DNA from: Spirosoma sp.
GTDB lineage: Bacteria; Bacteroidota; Bacteroidia; Cytophagales; Spirosomataceae
Direction: 5' to 3'
Assembly (NCBI RefSeq): GCF_026391055.1
Contig: NZ_JAPLET010000017.1
Coordinates: 372,001-436,000 of the forward strand
DNA length: 64,000 nucleotides
Shown here: positions 8,405 to 16,791 of the stretch, piece by piece
Layout of the letters: each line of letters starts with the position of its first letter
Numbering within the stretch: position 1 is the first letter of the stretch
Position numbers and translations under genes: made by a program
Notes under the pieces: generated by a model
What the model was told of the DNA's origin: nothing
What the model saw: the letters and a program-made list of their open reading frames with translations, nothing else
Databases searched by the model: none

Positions 8405-8764
8405 ATGGAAAAGTTAACGGCTAAAGAAGAAGAAGTCATGCAGGTGCTCTGGAAAATGGAGCAGGGGTATGTGAAAGATATGGTACCCCAGTTTACCAAC
8501 CCACCACTGCATTACAATACGGTTTCAACCATTGTGCGTAACCTCGAAGAAAAGGGCTACATCGGCCACAAAGCATACGGCAACACCCACGAATACTACC
8601 CGATTATCAGCAAAGAAGCCTATCAGAACCGATTTGTCCTGAAAAAAGTAGTCGACGAATATTTTGACAACTCCTACAAGAATCTGGTAAGCTACTTTGC
8701 ACAGAATGAAAAGATTTCGGCCGACGAGCTTCGGGAAATTCTGGCGATGATCGAGAAAAAATAA
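8405..8764 (+). CDS. blaI: BlaI/MecI/CopY-family transcriptional repressor
   Basis: A 119-residue winged-helix repressor opening with the family signature LTAKEEEVMQVLWKMEQG, then NTVSTIVRNLEEKGYIGH as the recognition helix and wing, and a C-terminal dimerisation helix. BlaI proteins repress their own operon until a membrane M56 protease triggers their cleavage. Here the next gene is such an M56 protease, so the two form a signal-repressor pair. No beta-lactamase gene is nearby, so the signal is unlikely to be only antibiotic. Divergent from gldH, with which it shares operator-like sequence. Confidence 0.93.
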   Translation: MEKLTAKEEEVMQVLWKMEQGYVKDMVPQFTNPPLHYNTVSTIVRNLEEKGYIGHKAYGNTHEYYPIISKEAYQNRFVLKKVVDEYFDNSYKNLVSYFAQNEKISADELREILAMIEKK

Positions 8765-8863
8765 AAATCAGCAGTCAGAAATAATCAACACACAACGCTT
8801 GTACCACACTCGTTTGGCGGTTGATCGTTTCTCATCCTCACCTATCCTTTACAGCCTATAGAG

Positions 8864-10762
8864 ATGGAAACCCTACGCTACCTTGTGTTGGTCAACGGTT
8901 TACTAGCCGTTGTAAGTGTTGCCTTCTATATACTGCTCCGGCGGGAAACGTTTTTCAGCACCAATCGACTTGCCTTATGGCTGGGTCTGGCCAGTGCACT
9001 AATTATGCCCCTGGTCGAACTTCCCGACTGGCGTCCGCAGCCCGTGCGTTCGGCGATGCAGCGTACGGCTCAGGTAATTATTCCCAACGTACTTCCTGAG
9101 CCGTACGCTCCGACCCCTGAGGTAACGATCATGTTTCCCAACCGGAAAACTTACCGGGCTTTTCAGGCGCTGCAGCCGCGCTTCGTCTGGTCATGGCAAA
9201 CAGGGATGGCTGTGCTTTACTTCCTTGGCGTCTTTTTGCTATTTGTGCGCTTCGTAAGCCAGTTACTTTCTCTGCGAAAACTCATTCGGGGCTCTACGCT
9301 GGAGCCCTATACTGATTTTATACTGGTACACAATGCCAGCATCACCACTCCTTTCTCCTTTTTCGGCTGGGTGTTTGTTAGTCCAGATCAGCACACAACT
9401 GATGAATTAGATCAGATTCTCCGGCACGAACGGGTTCATGTGCGGGAGCGGCACAGTTTCGATATGCTCGGGGCTGAACTTGTGTGTATTCTTTTCTGGT
9501 ATAATCCGGCGGCTTATCTATTTAGAAAATTGCTTCAGCAGACACTTGAGTTCAGCGCCGACCGGGCTGTACTGGCCGAGGGCATCGACGCCAAACTATA
9601 TCAGTACAATTTATTGAAGGTGAGCCTGGCCGGTGGGCAGTCGTCTCTTACAAATCACTTCAGCAGGTCGCAGCTCAAATCCCGGATTATCATGCTCAAC
9701 CAACCCAAATCCACCAAATTAAGCTGGTTTAAGTACCCTGTCTTTGTATTGGCAGCTTTAACCGTGGCTTCTGCCTTTGCAAGGCCTCAGGTAGAGAAAT
9801 TAGCGAAACATGTAGCGAAACCAATCTCGGATATTTTATCTATTACCGATCAATCCGTGACGAAAAGAATTCCTGAACCTAAGCCAACACCAATGGCTAA
9901 GCTTTCTACTCAGGAAGACATTAATCCCAAGATACCTATAAAAGAAAACCTAGTAACTGATTCGTCACAGTATCAAAGTCAGCAACAGCCTAGCACAGAT
10001 TTAGCTCGGGTGAGTCCCTCTCGTTATATGGTTTATCAGGGAGACTATCTCTACTGGATCGTTACCCCTAAAACTACGTTTGATGATTTCTTTCTAATGA
10101 AGCAGGAGTTTGCTAAACAAGGCTATACCATGCAACTCAATGAAGTAAAACTCGACCCACTGTCTGTATATATTGACCGTGTCAGTTTCACTCTACAACG
10201 ACCAGCTGGTAGTCCAATGCGTTGTGAGGAACTTAACTCTGATGGAAAACCCATTCCAACACTAGCAGGATACATTTATCTTAAAAATGACCAAATAGGT
10301 TCAAGTCGGCTTGAGGGTCGCTATAGTAAGAGATTCCCTTTGTATCAGACTGAGGGTGAAAAGCAGTTTCCTGACTTACTACGTAGCGTTGCTGCTACTG
10401 ATAATGCTACTATGTGGTGGTCAATAAATGAAAAAGGAATGGAATACATGGTTCTTGATGGTCAGCGTAAATATGGCCACTTGGGTAGTGGGTTCCGCAG
10501 ATTCGATAAAGAAGACGTAAAGAGGCTATCCAGTTTAGGAGATGCGATAACTGTCCGTACAGATGGCTCTATATCTGTGAATAATGCGGCAAATGACGTT
10601 GAAGTTTTCATTAATAATGAACCCGTTTCTTCTGAAGCTATCCAGCAGTGGAAAATTAGCCAGCTTTACACCGTCGCGTCCATCTTGGGGTACGATTCAG
10701 CTACGAACAAACGTTCGGGAATAACGTATTTACTTTTTTACGTTGAGAGGCCTAATAAATAA
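8864..10762 (+). CDS. BlaR1-type M56 membrane metalloprotease sensor
   Basis: A 632-residue membrane protein. The N-terminal ~290 residues hold four or so transmembrane segments and the M56 zinc-protease site HERVH (about residues 188-192) followed by RERHSFDMLGAELVCILFWYNP. A final membrane segment (FKYPVFVLAALTVASAFA) precedes a periplasmic C-terminal half without a penicillin-binding domain. That half ends in a short module with EVFINNEPV, which recurs in the next gene. It should sense an envelope signal and lead to cleavage of the BlaI repressor encoded 99 bp upstream. The ligand is unknown. Confidence 0.88.
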   Translation: METLRYLVLVNGLLAVVSVAFYILLRRETFFSTNRLALWLGLASALIMPLVELPDWRPQPVRSAMQRTAQVIIPNVLPEPYAPTPEVTIMFPNRKTYRAFQALQPRFVWSWQTGMAVLYFLGVFLLFVRFVSQLLSLRKLIRGSTLEPYTDFILVHNASITTPFSFFGWVFVSPDQHTTDELDQILRHERVHVRERHSFDMLGAELVCILFWYNPAAYLFRKLLQQTLEFSADRAVLAEGIDAKLYQYNLLKVSLAGGQSSLTNHFSRSQLKSRIIMLNQPKSTKLSWFKYPVFVLAALTVASAFARPQVEKLAKHVAKPISDILSITDQSVTKRIPEPKPTPMAKLSTQEDINPKIPIKENLVTDSSQYQSQQQPSTDLARVSPSRYMVYQGDYLYWIVTPKTTFDDFFLMKQEFAKQGYTMQLNEVKLDPLSVYIDRVSFTLQRPAGSPMRCEELNSDGKPIPTLAGYIYLKNDQIGSSRLEGRYSKRFPLYQTEGEKQFPDLLRSVAATDNATMWWSINEKGMEYMVLDGQRKYGHLGSGFRRFDKEDVKRLSSLGDAITVRTDGSISVNNAANDVEVFINNEPVSSEAIQQWKISQLYTVASILGYDSATNKRSGITYLLFYVERPNK

Positions 10763-10770
10763 ACGGTTGT

Positions 10771-11730
10771 ATGTATTCCTTCACCAACCAGTTCAGCGGC
10801 CCTACCCTACACCAGCGGGTCGGTATGATTAATAGTCGGCGCTCCGGACCGTGGGCATGGTGGCGGTATGCACTTTGGGTAGTACTCATGGGTTGCATAG
10901 TGCTGGCCTGCCAACATGAAGTTCGGGAGCATGTTTACATTCCGGGTGAGACACGAAAGTCAAAGACCCTGGCGGCTACCAGCCCTACGCGGGCACGCGT
11001 TGTTGAGCTGGAGGATAAAAAGACATGGTACCGCCATTTGGCCCTGTTTGAGAATAAAATCGGGACGGCAGTCGTGCGGAGTAAACCCATCATTTTATGT
11101 CTTAAAGCGGACCATTTTGTACTGCCTGACGATTATAAGTACGAATCGGCAATCTACATTGATGGAGAAGAAGCGTCCGTAGAAGATCTGGAAAAGCTGT
11201 CGCCGGAGTTCGTTAGCGAGCTGTTTGTCATGCACCAGTGGGAGAACATGCCCGATGCTGACAAACAGGCTAAACCCTATCAGATACTGATACAGACCAG
11301 TTCCAGACCTGTTATTTTTAATGAGCGACGTAAGCAGTTTTTCACCTTATTGCAGGCAGCCGCTTTGTCAAAGCATCCACTGGGTGAAACCTTCTCATTC
11401 AACATGAATCAGTTGCTCGAAGCCACCTTTTTCCATGACAAAAACGCCCTTGTCGAACGGACTAAGAACGAGCACCTGCGCATTTATGACGAATGCACCG
11501 GTACAACGGAGGTCTTTATCAATAACTTACCTGCTACACCAGCTGACGTAAAGACCGTTCATGTTCGGGAGGTGGCGCGGCTTTATACTAAAGAACGTCC
11601 TTACGACGAGTGGTTCCGCGCCGATTACCCCTCACCACGTTTTGAACTACATATTGAAACAACGCCAAAACGCGCTAAACGCGACACTAGTCACTACGTT
11701 TTCAGTCCGTTTTATACTGGTGATTTCTAG
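10771..11730 (+). CDS. headless paralogue of the M56 sensor C-terminal half, lipoprotein-like
   Basis: A 319-residue protein without a protease domain. Its first ~48 residues line up with the end of the upstream sensor's core: SFTNQFS with SLTNHFS, then a Met-Asn motif, a Trp/Lys-Tyr and a hydrophobic segment. The hydrophobic segment here ends in IVLAC, a possible lipobox. Two plug-like modules follow (YIDGEEASVEDLEKL and EVFINNLPATPADV), similar to the short TonB-plug fold seen at the end of such sensors. It starts 8 nt after the sensor gene and must be co-transcribed. It looks like a partial duplication that kept only the sensory part. A second start at 10825 would give a shorter lipoprotein. 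Confidence 0.75.
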   Translation: MYSFTNQFSGPTLHQRVGMINSRRSGPWAWWRYALWVVLMGCIVLACQHEVREHVYIPGETRKSKTLAATSPTRARVVELEDKKTWYRHLALFENKIGTAVVRSKPIILCLKADHFVLPDDYKYESAIYIDGEEASVEDLEKLSPEFVSELFVMHQWENMPDADKQAKPYQILIQTSSRPVIFNERRKQFFTLLQAAALSKHPLGETFSFNMNQLLEATFFHDKNALVERTKNEHLRIYDECTGTTEVFINNLPATPADVKTVHVREVARLYTKERPYDEWFRADYPSPRFELHIETTPKRAKRDTSHYVFSPFYTGDF

Positions 11731-11771
11731 AAACAACAAACCCCGGCCAAATTGGTCGGGGTTTGTTGTTT
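11731..11771. terminator. 20-bp bidirectional terminator
   Basis: AAACAACAAACCCCGGCCAA (11731-11750) pairs with 11752-11771 with one G-U. The A-rich/T-rich ends make it work in both directions. It abuts the convergent stops at 11730 and 11770; the latter stop codon is inside the arm. Confidence 0.9.
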
Positions 11772-12966
11772 AATTGACTTTACCATTCTGAGCCGGTCTT
11801 GGTGCACCACCTTCAGGCCCTCTGGATTTTTTTTTCTTCTTCTTGGAGGGCGTCCGGGTCGTGTACTTGGCATCTAGCTTTTGTAGATCGCTGTTGAGGG
11901 CAGCTGCCGTAGTGGGCTCCTTCTCTCCTATCGGGGTCAATACCTCGAACGATTCAGGGATGATGCCTCGTTTGTTCAGCTCAACGATTTCCAGTACCCG
12001 AATAATGGACAACGGATGCCAGGTACTTTCGGCACTGTAGCCAAACCACATGAGCTTCCGGAAGATATCGGTTTTCTGTAAATAAGCTCGTCCTTTCTGG
12101 GTTTCCAGTGGTTTCTCAATCGTTGGAATATCCCGGAGGGCATCCATGTACGTATCCAGTTCGTAATTCAGACAGCATTTCAACCGACCACACTGACCGG
12201 ATAATTTAGCCGGATTCAGGGACAGATTCTGGTACCGGGCGGCCGATGTGGCAATATTTTTGAAATCGGTAAGCCAGGTTGAGCAGCAGAGTTCGCGCCC
12301 GCAGGAGCCAATGCCCCCCAGCCGACCCGCTTCCTGACGGAGGCTGATCTGCCGCATTTCGATACGGGCTTTAAACTCACCGGCCAGCATCTTAATCAGT
12401 TCACGAAAATCGACCCGCTCTTCAGACGAGTAATAGAATGTTGCTTTCGTATTATCGGACTGAAACTCAACGTCCGACAATTTCATATTCAGCTTCAGTT
12501 CACGGGCTATTTCACGGGAGCGGTACAAGGCTGGCAAATCACGCAAAACGGCCTGTTCGTGCCGTTCCATATCTTTCGGCGTAGCAATCCGATGGATAAC
12601 CTTGGTGTCGTCCGTAATTTTAACCCCTCGTTTTTTCACCTGTAGCCGAACCAGTTCGCCCTGTAGGGAAACCGCGCCGATATGAAAACCCGATTGCATT
12701 TCGACCACCACATAATCGCCCGTAGTCAAATCGAGCAGATGGACATTGCGATAATATTCTTTCCGTCCACCCTTAAATTTAACCTCAACTACATCGTATC
12801 GTTGGCCCGGCATGGCGATGTCACTCAGCCAGTCGAACGAATTCAGTTTATTGCAGCCTCCAGTGCTACACCCTCCGCTACCGCATCCTTTAGTGGCTGT
12901 TTTCTCGCCATCAGATGCGCCACGCTGGGTTCCGCACCCGCCGGTTGCACAAGATTTGCAGGACAT
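11770..12966 (-). CDS. PSP1-domain protein, RicT/YaaT family
   Basis: A 398-residue homologue of B. subtilis RicT (YaaT), part of a complex there that carries Fe-S clusters and affects RNase Y, sporulation and biofilms. The PSP1 core is clear: GGIGSCGRELCCSTWL and GQCGRLKCCLNYE. The first 38 residues hold six Cys (positions 3, 6, 11, 28, 33, 38) in Gly-rich spacing, then FDWL. The C-terminus is a Lys-rich tail (SKKKKKKSRG). Role in Bacteroidota is not established. It lies 82 nt downstream of purD on the same strand; the gap contains an 8-bp hairpin (13000-13030). Confidence 0.88.
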   Translation of the reverse strand: MSCKSCATGGCGTQRGASDGEKTATKGCGSGGCSTGGCNKLNSFDWLSDIAMPGQRYDVVEVKFKGGRKEYYRNVHLLDLTTGDYVVVEMQSGFHIGAVSLQGELVRLQVKKRGVKITDDTKVIHRIATPKDMERHEQAVLRDLPALYRSREIARELKLNMKLSDVEFQSDNTKATFYYSSEERVDFRELIKMLAGEFKARIEMRQISLRQEAGRLGGIGSCGRELCCSTWLTDFKNIATSAARYQNLSLNPAKLSGQCGRLKCCLNYELDTYMDALRDIPTIEKPLETQKGRAYLQKTDIFRKLMWFGYSAESTWHPLSIIRVLEIVELNKRGIIPESFEVLTPIGEKEPTTAAALNSDLQKLDAKYTTRTPSKKKKKKSRGPEGGAPRPAQNGKVN

Positions 12967-12999
12967 GTATATATATAATTTACGACCTGCGAATTACCA

Positions 13000-13030
13000 G
13001 GTACGATTTCAGTAATGCCTACATCGTACC
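13000..13030 (-). promoter_or_regulatory. small hairpin in the purD-ricT gap
   Basis: GGTACGAT (13000-13007) pairs with ATCGTACC (13023-13030), loop 15 nt, inside the leader of the PSP1 gene. Function unknown; it may stabilise or attenuate the intercistronic RNA. Confidence 0.4.
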
Positions 13031-13048
13031 GTTTCATTCACAAATCAG

Positions 13049-14335
13049 TTAGTCGGAGTACCGAATCAGGTCGAGCCCGATGTCTTTACGGTACTGTTTT
13101 CCGTCAAATTGTACTATCCGGGCCGCTTCCTGCGACTTCCTGACAGCGTTTTCAAGCGAATTGGCCTGTGCCGTAATAGCCAGTACTCGTCCACCATTGG
13201 TCAACACGTGACCGTTTTTTTCGAGCGTTCCTGCATGAAACGCTGTTACATCTTCTAAACGTTCTAAATCCGAAATGATTTTACCGGTTACATAATCCCC
13301 GGGATACCCACCCGATACCAGCATTGTTGTTACGGCCGTTTGTGGCGACACCAGAACGGTAAGTTTGTCCAGTTCGCCATGGGCCGTAGCCTGCATCAGT
13401 TCGGCAAAATCACTCTGAATTCGAGGCAACACGACTTCTGTTTCGGGGTCACCCATACGTGCATTATATTCAATCACATAAGGCTCTCCGTTCACTTTCA
13501 TCAATCCAACAAAAATAAAACCCTGGTAGTGAATGCCTTCCTTCTGAAGGCCTGCCAGTGTTGGCCTCACTACTTTGTCTTCTACTTTCTGTAAAAAGGC
13601 TTTACTGGCAAAAACTACCGGCGACACGGCACCCATACCCCCCGTATTAGGGCCGGTATCCTGCTCGCCAATTCGCTTATAGTCCTTGGCTTCGGGTAAG
13701 ATTTTATAATTGACCCCATCGGTTAACACAAAAACCGATAGTTCTATTCCACGCAAAAACTGCTCCACAACGACCTTACTTCCAGCAGCGCCAAACTTTT
13801 GCCCGTCCAGCATATCGTGCATAGCCGCCTGGGCTTCTGCTACGGTCTCGGCAATAATAACGCCCTTACCGGCCGCCAGCCCATCGGCTTTAATAACAAT
13901 GGGCAATGCGTGTTTTTCCAGGTAATCGAGCCCATCCTGAAGTGTATCGACGGTAAAGGTTTGCGAAGTAGCCGTAGGAATACCATTTCGAAGCATGAAC
14001 TGCTTGGAAAAGTCCTTGCTGCCTTCCAACTGTGCACCCTGTGCATCAGGCCCGACAATGCCCAGTCCTGCCAAATCAGGTTGTTCACGCAGAAAATCGA
14101 CAATACCCTTTACAAGCGGCTCTTCGGGTCCAACAATCAATAGATTAATTTCTTTATCCCGAATGGCCTTGGCAACAGCCGGAAAATCATTGTAGCTAAT
14201 TGGCAGATTTGTCGCTACCTGTGCTGTTCCGGCATTGCCCGGTGCTACAAATAAAGTGTCACACAATGGACTCTGCGCTAGTTTCCAGGCAAAAGCATGC
14301 TCTCGCCCCCCCGACCCAAGTATTAGTATATTCAT
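13049..14335 (-). CDS. purD: phosphoribosylamine-glycine ligase
   Basis: PurD joins phosphoribosylamine and glycine to make GAR, the second purine step, using ATP. The 428-residue product has the family start MNILILGSGGREHAFAWKL, the VGPEEPLVKGI segment, the ATP-grasp motifs (KADGLAAGKGV; GGMGAVSP) and YNARMGDPETE near the metal site. Length is normal. It is on the same strand as recQ upstream but separated by a 140-bp repeat structure, and precedes the PSP1 gene. Its presence about 6 kb from the purF-type gene is not an operon. Confidence 0.98.
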   Translation of the reverse strand: MNILILGSGGREHAFAWKLAQSPLCDTLFVAPGNAGTAQVATNLPISYNDFPAVAKAIRDKEINLLIVGPEEPLVKGIVDFLREQPDLAGLGIVGPDAQGAQLEGSKDFSKQFMLRNGIPTATSQTFTVDTLQDGLDYLEKHALPIVIKADGLAAGKGVIIAETVAEAQAAMHDMLDGQKFGAAGSKVVVEQFLRGIELSVFVLTDGVNYKILPEAKDYKRIGEQDTGPNTGGMGAVSPVVFASKAFLQKVEDKVVRPTLAGLQKEGIHYQGFIFVGLMKVNGEPYVIEYNARMGDPETEVVLPRIQSDFAELMQATAHGELDKLTVLVSPQTAVTTMLVSGGYPGDYVTGKIISDLERLEDVTAFHAGTLEKNGHVLTNGGRVLAITAQANSLENAVRKSQEAARIVQFDGKQYRKDIGLDLIRYSD

Positions 14336-14340
14336 AAATT

Positions 14341-14474
14341 AGTTGGTAAGCCGGTAAGTTGGTAAATCAGTAAATTGGTTACGAGACTACCCGTGCGGCC
14401 AGTACATATGCATGTACTTACTGACTTACCAACTTACGGACTTGCTGACCGCACGGGCGGCCCCGTTACTGACT
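14341..14474. repeat. compound hairpin repeat with TTACTGAC words and shared 29-bp block
   Basis: Arms 14346-14375 and 14416-14445 pair at 25 of 30 positions; both are made of a repeated 8-nt word (TTACTGAC/GTAAGTTG type). A second pairing joins CCCGTGCGGCC (14390-14400) to GACCGCACGGG (14447-14457). The block 14446-14474 is an exact 29-bp match, inverted, to 42937-42965. The structure fills the recQ-purD gap, ending at the recQ stop codon. Confidence 0.85.
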
Positions 14475-16685
14475 TTAATTAGCTACTTCCGACAGGAACT
14501 TGATGCGCATAAGGCGCAGGTCTTGTTCAGTAAAATCGTCACCTCCGAACTCGCGCATAGCCACGGCAATGTTATCGCTCTCAGCCTGCATGAAGTATTC
14601 GTAGATTTCGTCCTGCCGGTCTTTATCCATTACCTGATTAATGTAGTAATCGAGATTTAGTCGAGTACCTGAGTAACAGATGTGTTCAATCTCCTCCATA
14701 AGATCTTCCATACTCAGTGACTTAGACTCCGCGATTTCATCTAAGTCGACTTTCCGGTCGATCTGCTGAATGATAAAAATTTTGACTTTTGACTTATTGA
14801 CTGTCGACTTGATAACTACGTCTTTAGCTGTTTCAATGTCGTTATCTTCAACGTACTTGGTAATGAGGTCGATAAACTGTTTGCCGAACTTCTGCACCTT
14901 ACCCATACCCACGCCATTGATCTGCGCCATTTCCTCACGCGTGGTGGGGTATGTGGTTGCCATCTCCTCCATGGATGTCTCCTGGAAAATAACGTAGGGA
15001 GGCAGATTTTTTTCTTTGGCAAGCCGTTTTCGCAACGCCTTTAATAGGCCCAGGAGCTCTTCGTCGTAGGCAATTCCACCCGACGATGGTGCCGAGTCTT
15101 TGTCTTCTTCTTCCTTTATATCGGCCCCCTGTTGCTCATAATCATGATCCTTTGTCAGCGTAACCGGATAAGGATCTTCGATATAATTCAGACCACGCTG
15201 GGTCAGCTTCAGAATACCGTAGTTATCGACATCCTTTTCGAGATAGCCGTAGATCGTGATCTGCTTGATAACCGAGCACCAGAAATTACAATCTTCATTG
15301 AACTCAAGCCCTTTTCCATACACAGCAAGCCGGTCGTGTTCGTAACTGGTTACGTACTGGTTGCTGGTAGCCGTCAATACATCGGCCAGGTGAGCGACGT
15401 CGAAACGCTGATCGGTTTGAAGAACGGTTTGTAGGGCCAGTACAACTTCGTGTTGTGCTTTGAACTTCTCCGGCGATTTAAGACAGTTGTCGCAAAAACC
15501 GCAGTCTTTCTCCATAAACTCGCCAAAGTAACCTAACAATTGCCTTCGACGGCAAACGCCAAGGTTCGCATACGAAACCATTTCGGTCAGCAGGTGCTTG
15601 GCATTATCGCGCTCGGTAACGGGTTTGTCTTTGTTGAATTTTTCCAGCTTCACAATATCATCGAAGCTGTAAAACATCAGGCAGTTACCTTCCAGGCCGT
15701 CACGCCCGGCCCGGCCGGTTTCCTGATAATACCCTTCGAGCGATTTTGGCGCATCGTAGTGAATAACGAATCGAACATCCGGCTTATCGATGCCCATACC
15801 GAAAGCAATCGTGGCGCAGATAACGTCTACATCTTCGTTCAGAAACGCATCTTGGTTGTTCATCCGGGTAACCGGGTCCAGACCAGCATGGTAGGGCAAT
15901 GCTTTTACGTCATTTACCCGGAGCAGTTCGGCAATTTCTTCAACCGTTTTACGGCTCAGGCAATAAATAATTCCTGATTTGCCTTTGTTCTGCTTTATGT
16001 ATTTGATGAGTTGTTTCTTGGCATCAACCTTCGGTCTTATCTCGTAGTATAAGTTCTTCCGGTTGAAGGATGTCTTGTACAGGTTGGCATCCTCCATTTG
16101 CAGGTTTTTCTGAATATCCTGCTGCACTTTAGGCGTGGCCGTTGCCGTAAGTGCAATAACGGGCAAGTTGCCAATGTTGTCGACGATTCCCCGAATTTTC
16201 CGGTACTCAGGCCGGAAGTCATGTCCCCATTCCGAAATACAGTGAGCTTCGTCAATGGCGACAAATGAAATATTCGCTTTCTTAAGAAAATCCAAATTTT
16301 CTTCCTTTGTCAACGACTCGGGGGCAATATAGAGCAGCTTAAGTGTACCGTTAAGGGTATCCTTTTTTACCTTGTTCATCTCCGCCTTCGAGAGTGTCGA
16401 GTTCAGGAATTGGGCGTTGATACCAAAAGCATTTAACTGGTCAACCTGATTTTTCATGAGCGCAATCAGGGGCGAAATAACGACGGCGGTACCCTCGCTG
16501 ACAATAGCAGGCAGTTGATAGCAAAGAGATTTGCCTGCGCCAGTGGGCATAATGACAAATGTATTTCGACCTGCCAGGATACTATATATAATAGCTTCCT
16601 GCTCGCCCCGAAACTGGCTATACCCGAAAATTTCCTTTAGCCGCTCTCTGAGAGTTGTATGGACCGACTGATCAACCTGCATCAT
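14475..16685 (-). CDS. recQ: ATP-dependent DNA helicase RecQ
   Basis: A 736-residue 3'-5' helicase for recombination and fork repair. Visible in order: Walker A (MPTGAGKS), DEAH box near residue 145 (AIDEAHCISEWGHDFRPEY), motif VI (YQETGRAGRDG), the RecQ zinc-binding site (CRRRQLLGYFGE ... CGFCDNC), a winged-helix RQC domain, and an HRDC domain near residue 550 (YVIFQETSMEEMATTYPTT). A further helical C-terminal extension follows. Divergent from the sugar-phosphate isomerase. The start could be either Met of the first pair. Confidence 0.97.
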   Translation of the reverse strand: MMQVDQSVHTTLRERLKEIFGYSQFRGEQEAIIYSILAGRNTFVIMPTGAGKSLCYQLPAIVSEGTAVVISPLIALMKNQVDQLNAFGINAQFLNSTLSKAEMNKVKKDTLNGTLKLLYIAPESLTKEENLDFLKKANISFVAIDEAHCISEWGHDFRPEYRKIRGIVDNIGNLPVIALTATATPKVQQDIQKNLQMEDANLYKTSFNRKNLYYEIRPKVDAKKQLIKYIKQNKGKSGIIYCLSRKTVEEIAELLRVNDVKALPYHAGLDPVTRMNNQDAFLNEDVDVICATIAFGMGIDKPDVRFVIHYDAPKSLEGYYQETGRAGRDGLEGNCLMFYSFDDIVKLEKFNKDKPVTERDNAKHLLTEMVSYANLGVCRRRQLLGYFGEFMEKDCGFCDNCLKSPEKFKAQHEVVLALQTVLQTDQRFDVAHLADVLTATSNQYVTSYEHDRLAVYGKGLEFNEDCNFWCSVIKQITIYGYLEKDVDNYGILKLTQRGLNYIEDPYPVTLTKDHDYEQQGADIKEEEDKDSAPSSGGIAYDEELLGLLKALRKRLAKEKNLPPYVIFQETSMEEMATTYPTTREEMAQINGVGMGKVQKFGKQFIDLITKYVEDNDIETAKDVVIKSTVNKSKVKIFIIQQIDRKVDLDEIAESKSLSMEDLMEEIEHICYSGTRLNLDYYINQVMDKDRQDEIYEYFMQAESDNIAVAMREFGGDDFTEQDLRLMRIKFLSEVAN

Positions 16686-16727
16686 TCTACAAATCGTACA
16701 AAAGTTACTTTACTCTATGCGCTTGTG

Positions 16728-16735
16728 TATCTTTG
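16728..16735 (+). promoter_or_regulatory. -7 box of isomerase promoter (TATCTTTG)
   Basis: Exact TAnnTTTG, 56 nt ahead of the TTG start; at the -33 position there is only TTAC. Confidence 0.55.
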
Positions 16736-16791
16736 CTATATAAAGTTAGCGAATATACACTGCAAACCATTCCTTATTATCAAAACTGACG

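Noticed and set aside
8405-10762. Beta-lactam resistance cassette
   Set aside because: BlaI and an M56 sensor are present, but there is no beta-lactamase gene and the sensor lacks a penicillin-binding domain.
14412-14660. 82-residue frame starting in the recQ-purD repeat
   Set aside because: It reads repeat words (YLLTYQLTDLL) and then antisense recQ.
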